From Icerya purchasi (lineage: Eukaryota > Arthropoda > Insecta > Hemiptera > Monophlebidae): a DNA stretch of 64,000 nt. The notes below the pieces were generated by a model that ran no database searches, had not been told where the DNA came from, and saw nothing but the letters and a program-made list of their open reading frames with translations. The stretch lies in assembly GCA_039619475.1 (NCBI GenBank), contig CM077115.1, positions 27,541,083-27,605,082 of the forward strand. The letters run 5' to 3'. The position numbers were made by a program, and so were the translations under genes. Positions 36,267 through 49,050 of the stretch are shown one piece after another (positions within the stretch are counted from its first letter, which is position 1; every line of letters starts with the position of its first letter).

Positions 36267-36656
36267 CTGTAAGAAAGATTAAAATTTCCGAAATCAGTGA
36301 TTACACATTTTTAGCGATATAAAACTCTATATATATATATATAAAAAAAATAAACGCTAAAAATCAACAATTCAACGCCTCCGCGTACATATTATATACA
36401 TTTTCATCCGCCGCGAACCAATTTTTAAGAAGTACCGCCTAAATCCGGTTTATTTAAATCGTAGAGCAAAAGCATAGAATCCTTATAATCAAGCAAGTTG
36501 TAAAATTATTAATCCTTATATATAATTTATTTATTTAAAGTTGCTCGGCGGCTAAGAGGGCTATTTGCGACGTCGAGAAGTTATGCATCTTATAAGTAAT
36601 AGACTAATAAATGAAAAGTACCAAAAAGAAAGCATATGAACGCTGATATACACGAA

Positions 36657-36660
<4 letters not shown>

Positions 36661-36709
<49 letters not shown>
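36661..36709. repeat. (TA)n microsatellite
   Basis: About 24 TA units directly abutting the 3' end of the minus-strand LINE relic at 36711, so probably derived from its tail. Confidence 0.9.
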
Positions 36710-36710
<1 letters not shown>

Positions 36711-36712
<2 letters not shown>

Positions 36713-36867
36713 GGGAAAAGTCTGGTAAGTTTAGCCGTTTCATTGTCCGCCATAATTTCAGCCAAACCAGCAACCTCCTCGAAACACGCGGATCTCTCTT
36801 GTCGAAATTTACGGCACGAGGTGACGAGATGCTCTACATCGTAACTGGCACTCCACAAATTTCACAT
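36711..36867 (-). mobile_element. LINE C-terminal fragment (Cys/His knuckle)
   Basis: On the minus strand CEICG, then after a one-base frame shift DVEHLVTSCRKFRQER, forms the C-x2-C...EH-x4-C segment typical of the carboxyl end of R1/I-type LINE proteins. The open frame continues into a (TA)n tail. Only about 150 bp remains. Confidence 0.55.
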
Positions 36868-37919
36868 ATATAAGTTTTATTCCTTGTCACGAGGAGATAT
36901 TTAAAGATTTCTGATAAACGCTACGAACAGTAAAAAAATATTTTTGGCTTCTATTTTAACAAACAGTATGAAAAAATAATCATCCTTTAACGTTAAATAA
37001 GTAACGACTTTTGAAACTGAGAATGTCTATCGAAGAGGATCGGATAAGAGAACAATTTTGAACATTTATAAATCTCGAAAAATATTTCAGACAAATCTCG
37101 ACGAGTATTTTTACGAGAATGATGAATAATATCGTAATTATATATATATACACACGCACAGATATTGTATTTGAATACTATTTTTATTTCAGTAATTTAA
37201 TAAATCTATTCAATTTTTAATTTACAATATATAGCCGTTGCAGTGTAGTACTAAATTTATGTGTACCATTTGCTAAATTTAAAATTAAAACAATAATACT
37301 CAGCGTTATAGCAAACCCAAAATATATAATATATATTCAAGTGTTTAATTTTAAATGTAATAAATAGCATTCGTAAGAGTACACTGCAATACAATTGTAC
37401 AATGTAAAATAATTAAAAATTAATTAAAAACTATTATTTCACAGCGTTTATATAGTATATTTTAAAAGTTATCGAAAATTAAAATTTCTCGATACATTAC
37501 CCAGTTATTCGAAGGAAAAGAAATGTGTATATATTAAAATAAAATACCGAAATATTAATCAATTCGATGTTGTTTTTTTGTTTGTTTTTTTTTGTTTTTA
37601 AATTAAATCTTTAAAAAGAAATAATATTTTAAAAAATTAATTTTTACACTCTTCGCACAGTAGTAAGCCGATAATGATTTATTAATTTCGATTAAAACCA
37701 CACACAAATGAGAAAGGAAAAAGAAAAAAAAAAAAAAACACGGAAAAGTATTTATTATTAGTACAATTTATCGGAGAAATGGTTTGTTTATAGAGTATTA
37801 GACGATATATATAAGTGTAGAGAAAGGAGATTTTGGCAAAGAAACGAGGGTACAAGAAGGAAGGGAAAGTAAAGATAAGAAAAAAAGAGAACAGATAAAA
37901 ACATTTTCATTTTAAACGG

Positions 37920-38260
37920 TCTATTTTGAGGGATTCCAAGAAAGGGCAGCAAACGGTGACAACAGAAGATTCTGCGCTCCGTGTCTGCAAGTGCTCGGCG
38001 AACGATAAATGGGGAAAATGGGAAAGCTTTATAGAAATTGCCGAATAGGCGACAGAGAAAGCGAAAAAGTTGCTCGAGTGTTGCACACTTCTCCGAAGCC
38101 GACTCGAAAGCCCTTTCCCCGAACCTATAATAATGCCCACCACCGGCTCGCAGCCCACAATCCACTACTGCTCTAGAAGTAACTAGTGTTGGATAATTAG
38201 TGTTTACAGAAAACGCCGCGGCGGTTCAGATGTTGTTGAAACATTTTACGCGCATGCCAA
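37920..38260 (-). promoter_or_regulatory. GC-richer, CpG-containing island; possible internal paxillin promoter
   Basis: This 340-bp block is visibly richer in G+C and CpG than the surrounding introns and is free of recognised repeats. It lies 1.7 kb upstream of the LD5-LIM1 exon on the paxillin strand. Two overlapping open frames (38165-37788 and 38158-37907) run through it without ATG starts, which fits composition more than coding. In Drosophila a short LIM-only paxillin form is made from an internal start, so an internal promoter is plausible here. No TATA box or clear initiator can be assigned. Confidence 0.25.
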
Positions 38261-39468
38261 ACACCGAACCATTGTGCATCTCTGTCGATTATGCTCCAAA
38301 AGACGAGCAAAGCTTCATAGTGCGATTTTACTACACAACAACACACCTACACAGGTAGAAACTGAGATACAACAAATACATGTCTGTCCATTTATTAGCC
38401 TAATAGGACAAATTGTATCTGTCTGTGTACGCGTGCGTACACCGAATAAGTTTACTGTTAACATTCGAGTACCAACTCGGTACTCTAGACCGCGACTTAT
38501 AAATCATCTTCACAGCGCCGACAGTACAAGTACGTTAGCTAATAGATTATGCCTCATTACACGCTATTCCGATTTTATACAGTCGGACCGGAAAAACTGA
38601 CATTAAGATAAGCCTACCTATTTTATTAAGAAATGTCTATACGAACCAAAACATTAAAATCAATCATTAAATGTAATGGATTTATATCGGCCTACTGCAT
38701 GTAGAAATATTGCAGTAATTCCGATAATTCCTTCTAACTCACAACTTTTTTACACGCTAAAACCCGATCACTTTCCCATTATTAGAACGAGTTCCATTAA
38801 AGCTGAACAATGTGTATACTTCAGAGACATTATTTGTGAACTGATCATTCACTGCGAGTTTTCCGTCGTACTTTGTATCTGCGACAAATTGTCGATTTTA
38901 AAAATCAGCCAAACTGCACATCACTAAAAATATTTTCCGTTCATCAAACGGTACAAAAATCGTTTGATAGTTCTCGTAATATTTCTAAATTGATTGATTA
39001 ACTATTAGCGTACCTAGAGATTATCAAAAAGCAAAAAAAAAAAAAAAAACATTACGCAATATGAACTTTTGCATAATTATCTAGCTTCACTCGCGCATTC
39101 ATGTATATAAAATATGTTTACTTTAAAATAATTAATTATATTTACGATTCTTAAACTTAGTAACGTGCCGAAGGCGTTTGCGGGGTTTTTCTACAATTAT
39201 ATAAATTACATTTTGTATTGAAATTTTTATTAAAAAATTGTTAAAAGGTGGTACATTATTTTCTTTTTTGCATCAAATCAAATCAAAAATATTTCTATGA
39301 AAATGAAGTATATTAAAGTAAAGGAAATATAAGTATCACATATTTATGCGCCGTTATACGTAAACAGAAATAATTAATTGTTACTCACAGCTTCGCGCCC
39401 CTATACTCGTTTAAATCTGTATCTTGAAATTAATTAATTTTATTTTCGATCTAGGATTTTTATACATG

Positions 39469-39473
<5 letters not shown>

Positions 39474-39516
<43 letters not shown>
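39474..39516. repeat. (TA)n microsatellite
   Basis: About 21 TA units, followed by mixed TATA/AAA sequence. Confidence 0.9.
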
Positions 39517-39522
<6 letters not shown>

Positions 39523-40134
39523 TATATAAAGTATACAAACCCACACACACAAACTCATATTATAGTGAATATTTTTAAATCTTTAGTTTGTTTTATCCCA
39601 CATTTTCAGATTTGTTCATTCTATGCAAAATATTCATTAGAGTCAACTGAGTGACATTTCTAGACGTCCCATAGATTTCATCATTATAATCAGCGCCGTG
39701 TTTAATTCTTTACGGATCAATCTAATCAAATCATTTTATTATTCTATAAACGGCCCATTTACGAGTTCTTACTAATTGTTCCCTCGGCTTCACGCGCGCA
39801 TGTTTAAATCTCGTATTTTTTCTCTTTTTTTACATCGCGAATTCTGTATTTCTACTGAAGATTTATTTCCTCTATTCAAATATAATAATTAAAACAAACA
39901 TTGAGTATGTTCTACGATAGCAAGCCTTACGATTCGAATGTAAATATTTTCCGTAGCAACAATTAAAACTTCTCTGTTCCAGGATATTTTATTAATTTCT
40001 CTGTTAGTTTAATATATTTTTTTTTATAGAACATTACTAATACACTATATAGCATTAAATTGTGAATTCAAATATTCAAAAAAAATTAAAAGATATTTAT
40101 AACGTTTTTGCGTAATTAATACTTGCTAACGGAT

Positions 40135-40470
40135 CAGAAAAGAATAGTCTGGAAATGTGAATATGGAGAAGAATGCTTCGCGTTCCTTGGACAACAAGGC
40201 GTACCAAAAAATCTATCTTGAATGAGGTTGGCGTAACTATGCGGTTAGGGAATATATGCAAACGTCGAATAATGCAGTATTTCGGACACATCATGAGGAG
40301 AGAAGACGATAGTTTGGAAAAACTGGTAATACTAGGGAATATAGATGGCAAACGACCTCCGGGAAGATGACCAATAAGATGGATAGACCAGATACATAAT
40401 TTATACCAAGAGCCAATTCACCAAATTATAAGAGGTTTGTTTAACATCAGAAATACTATAGTATAGAGGA
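40135..40470 (+). mobile_element. LINE C-terminal fragment, endonuclease-RT type
   Basis: The sequence reads EM-stop-IWRRMLRVPWTTRRTK from about 40147, then GVTMRLGNICKRRIMQYFGH, IMRREDDSLEKLVILG, GKRPPGR and IRWIDQIHNLYQEP. This is the highly characteristic tail of insect endonuclease-reverse transcriptase LINEs. It is a 5'-truncated relic with two in-frame stops. Confidence 0.85.
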
Positions 40471-40791
40471 GTCCGATTTGTGTTCTTGTAAATAGTTGGG
40501 TTCTGTAGAACATGTGACTTGGTGTTACAGGTAACACAACTGTAATAGCGATAAATTATACGAGGAATTGTATAGAATATATACTAAGTGACCTGTAGGG
40601 TATACAGCTGCTCTATACAGATATATAAAAATGAATAAAGCAAAGTTTTAAGGTGGCAGGTTCTTATTTTTAAAAGATATATAATCTAAACTATCTTATT
40701 AAATATCTAAAAAATTCTCAAAAGTAAAGTAGCTAAATCACAAGAAGAAGAAAAAAACTTTTACCTTTCATGACGTATTAATTATGTACTG

Positions 40792-41727
40792 TAGGGAGCG
40801 GCGCGGGAACCGAACGTATTTCAAATCGCTATAACTCAGGAACAAATAATCGTAGAGAATTACTTTTTTTTACCAAACGACGCGGAATTTTATCAATTTT
40901 TATTCGTAATTAATCGACCATCCGTATTTTTGACTGCATTCTCAGCTCGTTTCTTGAAATTTTCGGTCACTTTTTTGAGCATAATGGCGGAAATTTGGGC
41001 TACTTCGCGTTCTATGTTGGTCCTGAGTTGTGCTAGGTCATGTGCTTTATGAATGTATACCTTAGATTTTAAATATCCCCATAAGAAAAAATTGCAACCC
41101 GACAAATCGGGAGAGCGCGACGGCCAGACAAGATCAGCTCCACGTGAGATTAGACGGTGGCTAAAACGTTTTCGAAGCAATTCGATCGTTTTGGCTGCGG
41201 TATGACATGTGATCTTGCTGAAATCAACTAGACGACAGTTCCCTCTTTCTCCACAGCTCCGGCACGAGAAACTCGACCTACATCTTTCGGTAACGGTCGC
41301 CGTTAACTGTTTCTTCGAAGAAGTAAGCACCGATCACGCCGAATGACGCCACGTCCATCCAGACGGTTAACTTCGGAGAATGGAACGAATTTTATTAACA
41401 CTACCGTTTTCGCGAAAGTCCCCCCCCCCCCCCCCCCCCCCACCCAAGACGGACAGTTTTTCCAAAAGGAACAGGTTCACGAGGTTGAATAAGGAAACGT
41501 TTTCAAAAAGCACGCACAGCACATGTGTATGATTCTTGACTTTTGAAACAGGGAATCTACGGCAAACGCAGGGTGTTGAGTGTTCCACTGAACCATCGTG
41601 ACTGAAACTACCAACAACTAAAATTTGATCGGCTGGAATACCACTAGCTGAAATCTCGATCCCCCCACTCCATTCGTTTAGCTACAGCAGCGATTTGAAA
41701 TACGTTCAGTTCCCACGCAGCACCCTA
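40792..41727 (-). mobile_element. Mariner-type transposon, internally deleted
   Basis: Terminal inverted repeats occupy 40792-40830 and 41689-41727 (about 35 of 39 positions match, sharing gaacgtatttcaaatcgct). TA dinucleotides at both outer edges fit the TA target duplication. On the minus strand an ATG at 41596 opens an HTH-like start (MVQWNTQHPAFAVDSLF), then a 22-base poly(C) tract, then FRENGSVNKI, then a jump to WMDVASFGVIGAYFFEETVN. The FQQD block carries a small deletion. Near 41100 RSPDLSGCNFFLWGYLKSK has Asn in place of the third catalytic Asp. The first catalytic block is missing. The element is dead. Confidence 0.88.
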
Positions 41728-42029
41728 TACATATATACCGCATGGGGATACACCATGTAGTACATTATTATAAAGTATACTATTTGTGTCTCGAAACACA
41801 GGCACAAATTATATAATTACTTGTTTATATATTATCGTTAATTTTCTTTTCAAATAATTTTAAAAGTACTGATCACGTCCTGTATTTTAAATGTGGCCAA
41901 GTATAAAACTTAGCATCTACGAACAGCTATATCAAAATAAAATGAAAGAGCAAACATAATGAACTAAATAATGTACAATGAAATTAAACTTTAATTTTTT
42001 TTAAATTTTTATCTATTTAGAGTAATAAA

Positions 42030-42420
42030 GAAATTGAGTAACAAGAAGGCGCCAGGGTACGATCTCATAACGGGACGTATTCTGAAAGAGTTATCAAGGA
42101 AAGCGTTAGTAATGTTAACCTATATTTACAATGCGATTTTACGGCTTCAATACGTTCCTATATTGTGGAAATTTGATAATGTTATGATGATTTTAAAACC
42201 AGGTAAACCTCCTCAAAGTGCCTCTTCTTATCGGCCAATTTCACTCTCATCAATTTTGGCCAAAGTTTTTGAAAAACTCTTAAAAAATAGAATACAAAAG
42301 CTCACAGACAAGAAAGAAATAATGCTAAATCACCAATTTAGCTTCCGAACTAGGCACTCGACAGTACAACGAGTGCACCTCGGCTAGTTAATAAAATTGA
42401 AAAAAACATTTGAAAAAAAT
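42030..42420 (+). mobile_element. Jockey-like LINE reverse-transcriptase fragment
   Basis: The frame 42034-42387 reads NKKAPGYDLITGRILKELSR, LTYIYNAILRLQYVPILWK, KPGKPPQSASSYRPISLSSI and AKVFEKLLKNRI, the N-terminal RT blocks of a Jockey-type LINE. It is open over about 117 codons without a stop, so it is younger or better preserved than the other relics. It is truncated at both ends. Confidence 0.88.
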
Positions 42421-43813
42421 ATATGTGCGTGTGTGTGTGTGAAGATTAAAGCAGTTATTTTCAACATTTTTAAAAACGAATCCAGTTTTGTTCAGTATAA
42501 TGAGAAATTAAAACAAAAAAAAAAAAACAAATAAATGCTAAAAATAACGAACTAGGAAAAAATTATATAAATTTAAAAGAAAATTGTTTGAACCCGATAT
42601 TTTCGCCGGCTTACCCAGTATTCAATCTGGAAATTACTAAATTTGACATACATGTAAACCAATTACAATTGTTCACATTTATGTAGAAGTATCAGGAACA
42701 TGCTGTAAATCATTACTCTGTAATTAATACTGCTTTACGGTGATGTGTGCTACAGAAATAGCGATTGTTGCATCGCTTAACCTGAATGCTTTCATTATCG
42801 ATACACTTTTCCCGCATAAAGGCCCCTTTTAATCACGCGTTCATACTTTTACCAGTTCCAAAAACAAAGCTGTCTCGAACGAGTCAGAAATATTGAAAAG
42901 ATTCGACCGTTCGTCTAATAAGTATCGTGAATGTTGGATGATTTTTTTAAGAGTGACGAACACTGTAATAATTATGCATCGGTCTCGGCTTATACCACAA
43001 TATTTGATTGTTCACTGTTTGTGTAATTTTTTACACTTCTCTGTAGTATGCAAGCTGTCACATCACGCTTCTTTTCTAAACTTATTTCATGCAATGCTTA
43101 CCCAAGAGATACTGTAACCCTTACTACGATTTTTAATTTTTTAGAGGGTTAATTTTGAAATGCGCCACATAGTTTCGAAAACTTGCTTTTATTTTAGTCG
43201 CGGTTACTCGTTCGCGTAAATGTAGTAAAACTGAGGCAATAAAAACCGCGAAAAAAAAAAACCGACAATAAAATGAATACACATAAGTCAGCAAGCGGTA
43301 TAAAAATAAATATTAGAAAATATATTGCGTTGCATGAAACTGAAATTTGTTCGACGTCAATAAAGATTTTTCGAAATATGCGTTTATACATCAGACGGTT
43401 GTGTGCATAAAAGCAACGAGACTATCTTTCCTTCCGAATCTTCGCATTTATGACGCGATGAACGACGAAATACAACATTAATAAAACTTTAACATCTCCT
43501 CCTGAATCGTGCTTAACACTGAATTATAACGGAAAGCAAAAATTTATTTAATCCTAGCCCACCATATCAGAACTCAGTTGACAATTGAAAACCTGAACGT
43601 CTAAAATAAACCCAAAAACTGAAACAGCATCACGTAATATGCATCAACACTTTTAAGACTACTGAATAATATCGCACGCTTTTAATGTTAATTACCACAA
43701 AAAAACATCAACTGGCCAATTTCGCTAATTTTAAAACCGACCAAGCAGAAAACTTGTCACTTTACAACTGCGCACAATTTAACATCACTGACATCTATTA
43801 AATATATATATAG

Positions 43814-44158
43814 CAGCAGTTCTTTTATCCGTCACCCTCGGGATCGGGCCTATGACGGATAATTGAATAGACGGATAACAGAAATTCTATTAAAAACGTG
43901 CACAGTTACATTTATAGTACTGTACTAGATTTTAAATAATTTGGGAAAGAAATGAAAAAAAAAAAGTTTAATTGGATAACATTTAGAGTGCGGTATTTGT
44001 ATTTACAAATTTAGTATAACATAGTACAGTATAGTATAGCACATACCTAGGGGGGTCAAATGTCTCTACCTGAAACTGTTTACAACTTTAAAAGAGCAGT
44101 AATTTTCTTAAAAAATCATAAATTAACAATTTTTACAGTGACGGATGACATAAAAGAA
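43814..44158. mobile_element. Possible MITE with inverted ends
   Basis: The left end has tcttttatccgtcac (43821-43835). The right end read in reverse has tcttttatgtcatccgtcac (44157-44138), identical apart from a five-base gap. The left end is followed by gacggataattgaatagacggataac-like DNA reminiscent of pogo/Tigger termini. No TA duplication is certain. Confidence 0.35.
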
Positions 44159-44220
44159 GTTAATTTGGTGTTCTATAATGAACTGAAATATACTTTTTAT
44201 ATGTAAAACACTTTAACACT

Positions 44221-44287
44221 TTATTAAGTAAAAACATATACACTATAAACATATAAAATTTAGAGTGTATATGTTTTTACTTAATAA
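44221..44287. repeat. Perfect 24-bp inverted repeat (hairpin)
   Basis: Arms 44221-44244 and 44264-44287 are exact reverse complements, separated by 19 AT-rich bases. Weaker complementarity extends another ten bases outward on each side. No gene is associated with it. Confidence 0.9.
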
Positions 44288-44369
44288 GGGTTAAAAGAAG
44301 TTTTACTGTAGATACGCGTATAGTGAAATAGGAAATTGTAAAAAGAATTACTCTATAATTCCGGAGAAG

Positions 44370-44900
44370 AGTACAAGGTTTTCTGTTAGGACCTTATTCA
44401 TACCTAAGGTTACCTACACGAGTTTACGTAATAACATATGTAGACGATATAGCGACAATAATTGGGATGATAAAACAATTTTCCGAAACACATTGACGTA
44501 ACCAAAACAAATGGTGTAGTACAAAATAAACAAGAACAATACCTTTTAATGTAAATCGCGATGGAGTGAATATTAAGTGCGTACAACAGATTAAATATAC
44601 ATATAGGAGTAATAATAGATAAGAAGTTAAAATTTTACAGTCATTCTAACTATGTTAAAAGTAAACTAATGGAAATTTATGCACGTTTTTAATAAACTTT
44701 ATAATAATAATGATAGATTAAATTGTGAAAAAATAATGATTTTAAGTGAAACGGTTATATTACCGAATATACTATAGCTAGAATAAAACATTTAGACATG
44801 CTTAAAAGTAAAAGATTCTCCAAACTTATAAAAAGTTATCAAAGAACATCAGCAATCAAATTAATTAAACTGTACAAAACAATTAGTTATTATTTATCAT
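44370..44900 (+). mobile_element. LINE reverse-transcriptase fragment (R1/LOA-like) with YVDD box
   Basis: The frame gives QGFLLGPYSYLRLPTRVYVI, TYVDDIATIIGM near 44440, IKY-(frame shift)-IGVIIDKKLKFYSHSNYVKS near 44600, and a thumb-like stretch to about 44900. The catalytic YVDD survives, but stops and frameshifts are frequent. Confidence 0.75.
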
Positions 44901-45175
44901 TAACTACAGTAGTTATTATGCCATTCGAAAACTGGAGGAAACACGTAAGTTTATGTTCAATTAAAATTAACGTAATGCACAATTTTATTAATGTAACATA
45001 CGAAAACTCATAAGTTAATTATAAAAATAAATTACTTAACCTAAATCAATTAAAAAAAATATATGTTAATGAATTCTACTAAACATGAAAGAATTATAAT
45101 GGAATACCAGCAGTTCTCGCTGAGTGAAACTCGTCTCCCCTTTTCATCCGTAGATCCTATTTAGGATATCGCTTC

Positions 45176-46247
45176 TTGTGTAAACGCTTACCGTTATCAT
45201 CCTCTAGGCTTATTCCTTTATATCTTTCAATTCTGCAAAACTGGAGTTTTACTCCCAAGAAAATTCCTATCTTAGCCCACATTGCTTTGCGGCTGAATTC
45301 TTTTTTATTCTGCACAATTTCTTATAATAATCTCCCTTACTTTTCTTTCAATTTTGCAAATCTCTTCAATCCTCCCAATGTATTCTACTTTCCTTTTTCC
45401 TCCAAATCCCTTTCCCATGCAACAGTTAGACAGGAATTCCATAGTTATATCAAATCCCGTTTTCCTTCCCATATGGCTATTTTTACGGATGGTTCGAAAG
45501 GGCCTAATGGAGTTGGAGCTTCTTCCTCTCGCTCCTCTGACTTTTTTATTCTCCGTATTGGCTCCCTCATTCCCACTCTTTTCTCACTTAATGCCATTCG
45601 CATTGATATGCTCTGGGTCCCCAGTCATAATATGGGGCTAGAGGGTAACGAAATGGCAAATTCCTTGGCTCAGATTGCTGTATCCTCCCGCTTCTTTTTC
45701 TCTAAAATTCCCCGTTTCTAATTTACTCCCATTGTGTAAAAAGTGTTTCATGTTAGATTTTGGTCAGATTTCTATGTTTCTTCCTTTTCTAATCAACCTT
45801 CCTTTTATTTTTCCATCCAACCTAATCTTCCCAAGCGGCCTTGTTTTTACGATTTTCCTTCGCTTCGTTGCTCCGTTATTTTATCCCTATTATCCGTTTA
45901 CGTCCGCTTCTTCATTCTTCACGTTATCGTTTTCATCTCGCTTTATCCCCTTAATTATCCTCTTCATCCTGATGACGAAGCCGTCTGTGATCCTGACCAT
46001 ATCTTCTTTGAATGTCCATCCTTCGTTAATGTAATCTACTTCTTTGTATACCGATCTGTTATCACTTACCCCAATCCTTATTGCGCTTCGTATATCTTAT
46101 CGTTTCCGTCAATCTCCGTTGTTCCTATTCTCAGTTCTTTTATCTTATCAATATTCGACACCGACTATACTGATCCTTCTCCCTACTGTCCTTTCTGGGC
46201 GAAGATCCTTTGTTGACATGCCCAAAGGGGAGCGTTAAAAAAAAACA
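45176..46247 (+). mobile_element. I/LOA-like LINE RNase H and 3' end
   Basis: Two overlapping frames (45176-45721, 45743-46216) carry the linker after RT, the first RNase H motif (AIFTDGSKGPNGVGASSS near 45478), the last (MLWVPSHNMGLEGNEMANSL near 45607), and a Cys/His end (CDPDHIFFECPSF near 45990). The middle RNase H motifs (the AE and D blocks) are deleted. The 3' end at cttctttgttgac..gcccaaa-type sequence near 46215 precedes an A-rich tail. The 16176-16359 insert is a truncated copy of the same family. Confidence 0.85.
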
Positions 46248-47959
46248 TGCCGTATAACATTTTTTTAAATATTTTCTAAGAATAATAAAAAAATTTCACA
46301 ATAAAACTTACGTATTCAATTTTTTTAATGTACAGTTTATATCACGCATGTACATTTAAGACTTTAGATTCAGACGGATGTTATGCACAACTTTCAAAAT
46401 GATATAGGGGGTATCATATTTTACAAGATGGCAATAGTAATAATAAAAAATTTGACCGTTAAATAGATAAACTAGTAAATGAAAGTTTTGAATAATTTAA
46501 TAAATTTACAGTTAATGAAATTATATGTCGTTCGAGAAACATACATTTATATTAAAGATTTTCAAGATCGCGCAAATATTGAAATTAAAGAAATAAAATA
46601 TTGTACAGTAACATACGATTTATATTAATAATTAATAGAGAATGTTAATACGATACGATAATATTAATTAGGGAGGTTACCATTAATCAACAATCATGTA
46701 TTTCATGTTAATAAATGTATGAAACGAAAAAAAAAAAAAATTATTATTAAAAAAAAACTTATAATAATCAAGGATAAAATTTAAATAAACTTAAAACCTG
46801 TTTCTCTTTTTTAAAAAAAACAAAACAAAAAAACGATGAATTCCGGAAAAGGACGGAAATCGCACAAAATTTATACTCCAAAATATAAAGATTAAGATGA
46901 AAATTACCAACTTTTGCATTTTCTACAAAATTAGTCGATTTAAAACAGTTATTGACGTCCCGGTTTTTAGATAAAGAACCCCCCCCCCCCCCAAAAAAAA
47001 AAACTTAGACAAAACAGACCGATTTCGGATGTAAGCTGTCACTTTTTGCTTTGGCATTAACAATATTAGTGAATAAAATTTTTTTTTAAACGGTAGTTGA
47101 ATATCAGATGCGCTTTAAATATTTCGCAATGATTACAACTATGCACATTGAAAAATAAATTCCTCCATACAAATGAGAGGAAATGTGTTTAATGAAAGTT
47201 ATCACCCTCTACTTACAAATCTTTTAACATATATAACACGCATTATTTACCCGATTAACTTATTTGTTTTAAAACGACCAAAAACCAACGTAGCCTTTTA
47301 AAAATTTTTCGAAACGTTCAGTTATTTTTATCTACATAAAACCCATTTTAATACCATCCGAATGAAACCCGAAATAGATTTTAAAGAAATTATATTTTTT
47401 ATTTGAAGCGGCGGAAATCTATAACGACTGTCGTACAATTTATAACAAGGCACAGGCTATTTAAAGTATATCTGTATAAATTTAACATCTCCGGTTGAAA
47501 AAACTGTGTAACATGTAATTTTAAGAATGGCGTTTTTCACGTACTGCGAGGATACGATTTTTTTTTAAAAGGAAAAACGTAGAAGGAAAGGAGAATGTGG
47601 TCGCTAGGGGAGTTATTCGGAGAAGAAGGAGATAACCAGAAAGGATACGATAATAATAATAATAATAATTATTATTATTATATTAGATTTTGTAATTGTG
47701 ATACGAAACAACTTGTAGCAATTTATTTTAATGAATTCAACAAATTTACAATAGAACAAATCAAATTCCGAAAAAGCAATATACATTTGCATTAACAATG
47801 AGGTAAAAATATAATTATGCAGAAAATCAGAAAATGGAACTTAAGATAATACCAAATACTTAATTGGGCGGTTTAGGAGGGATCCGACAACATAACCCAT
47901 TGGCTAATCGGACGGGTTGTTTTAATTCGATTATTATAAATAAATACGTGCATTAATAA

Positions 47960-49050
47960 ATGTACCTAAAGTTTTGAGAATAGAGGGAAAAAATAAATTA
48001 AAAACGGATGTTTTGGTTTTCCCAAAGGAAAGTAGAGAAAATTAGGGTCGCCGTAAATACTACGATAAATGTCTAATTTAATAAAATCGCAAGCTACGAG
48101 GACTTTAGGATTCTGTCCGAATAATAAAAAAGTATCACCAGGAAGCTTATTTATGGGGAAGACGATTAAAATGAACAAACGGAAAAGAACTTAAATAGAG
48201 AAAGAAAACTTACAGTTCTAAATACAAAAAAAACTTTTTTGGGGAGGAGGGCAACAAAAAGTACTGATCCATGTTTGACAAAAAATAACGATCAATTATT
48301 TATTTAAAAATTCGTACCGGAACAGCAATGGAGACAATGTAGAAACCACGGGGAGAAACAACAGAGAGCGGCGGACATTAAAGAACGAATGTAACACTAC
48401 GATTGTAAGATATAATTTGCGGAAAAAATTTAGCAAGTCGATTAGAAATATGAGTAAGAAGGAATAATTTTTGAGGAAAAATCAGAAAACGCTTTATATG
48501 AAAACGATAACCTAAGTGAGATCTACGTGTTGTTGGCAAATGAGTAACGTTATATTCAACATGGTCTGCAGGAGTGGGAGTTGATTTAAAGGCTCCTAGA
48601 CACAAACGAAAGCGGCAATTTTGAACACGGCCGGTTTGCAAAAGAGAAATCTGGAGGAGTTATCATAAATAAAAGAACACAATATTCTAACGTATTGTGG
48701 GTTTAAAAGGATAATTAGGAGACTAGAATCCCCCACTTTGTTGATGAAATAAATTTGAGTAGAGTTAATCTTTTCAGAACCGACTTATGAAAGTGTAGGC
48801 AAAAGAGACAGTCAAACATAAAGAAAGTAATCTTTTAACGCTTTTATGAAAAGGGAAAAAGTTATCCTTGCGGCCAGACTTATACTGAAACTAATAAATG
48901 ACCGAGTTAGGTAATTAAATTTGCAAAAAGCCATTTCACGGTCTTTATAGTTAGGATATGAAAGAGAAAATTGAGAAAAAAAAAAAAAAGGTCTAGCCTT
49001 GTCAACATAGTTTTGGATTGATTCAACTACTTTACTCTTAAATATAAACA
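47960..49050 (-). mobile_element. I-like LINE relic, minus strand
   Basis: On the minus strand near 48640-48480 the frame reads VQNCRFRLCLGAFKSTPTPA, then THLPTTRRSHLGYRFHIKRF. This is the conserved RT-to-RNase H linker of I-type LINEs (usually ALRLCLGAFRSTPT). More distant RT thumb and RNase H sequence lies on either side. It is one of two LINE relics in this intron in the same orientation as paxillin. Confidence 0.7.

Noticed and set aside
37788..38165. 125-codon minus-strand open frame with a hydrophobic end
   Set aside because: It has no ATG at its start, overlaps another long frame in the same GC-richer block and matches no family I know. Composition explains the open frame.
38274..38600. 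108-codon plus-strand open frame
   Set aside because: No family signature, no splice context and lies opposite the paxillin transcript. Treated as chance.
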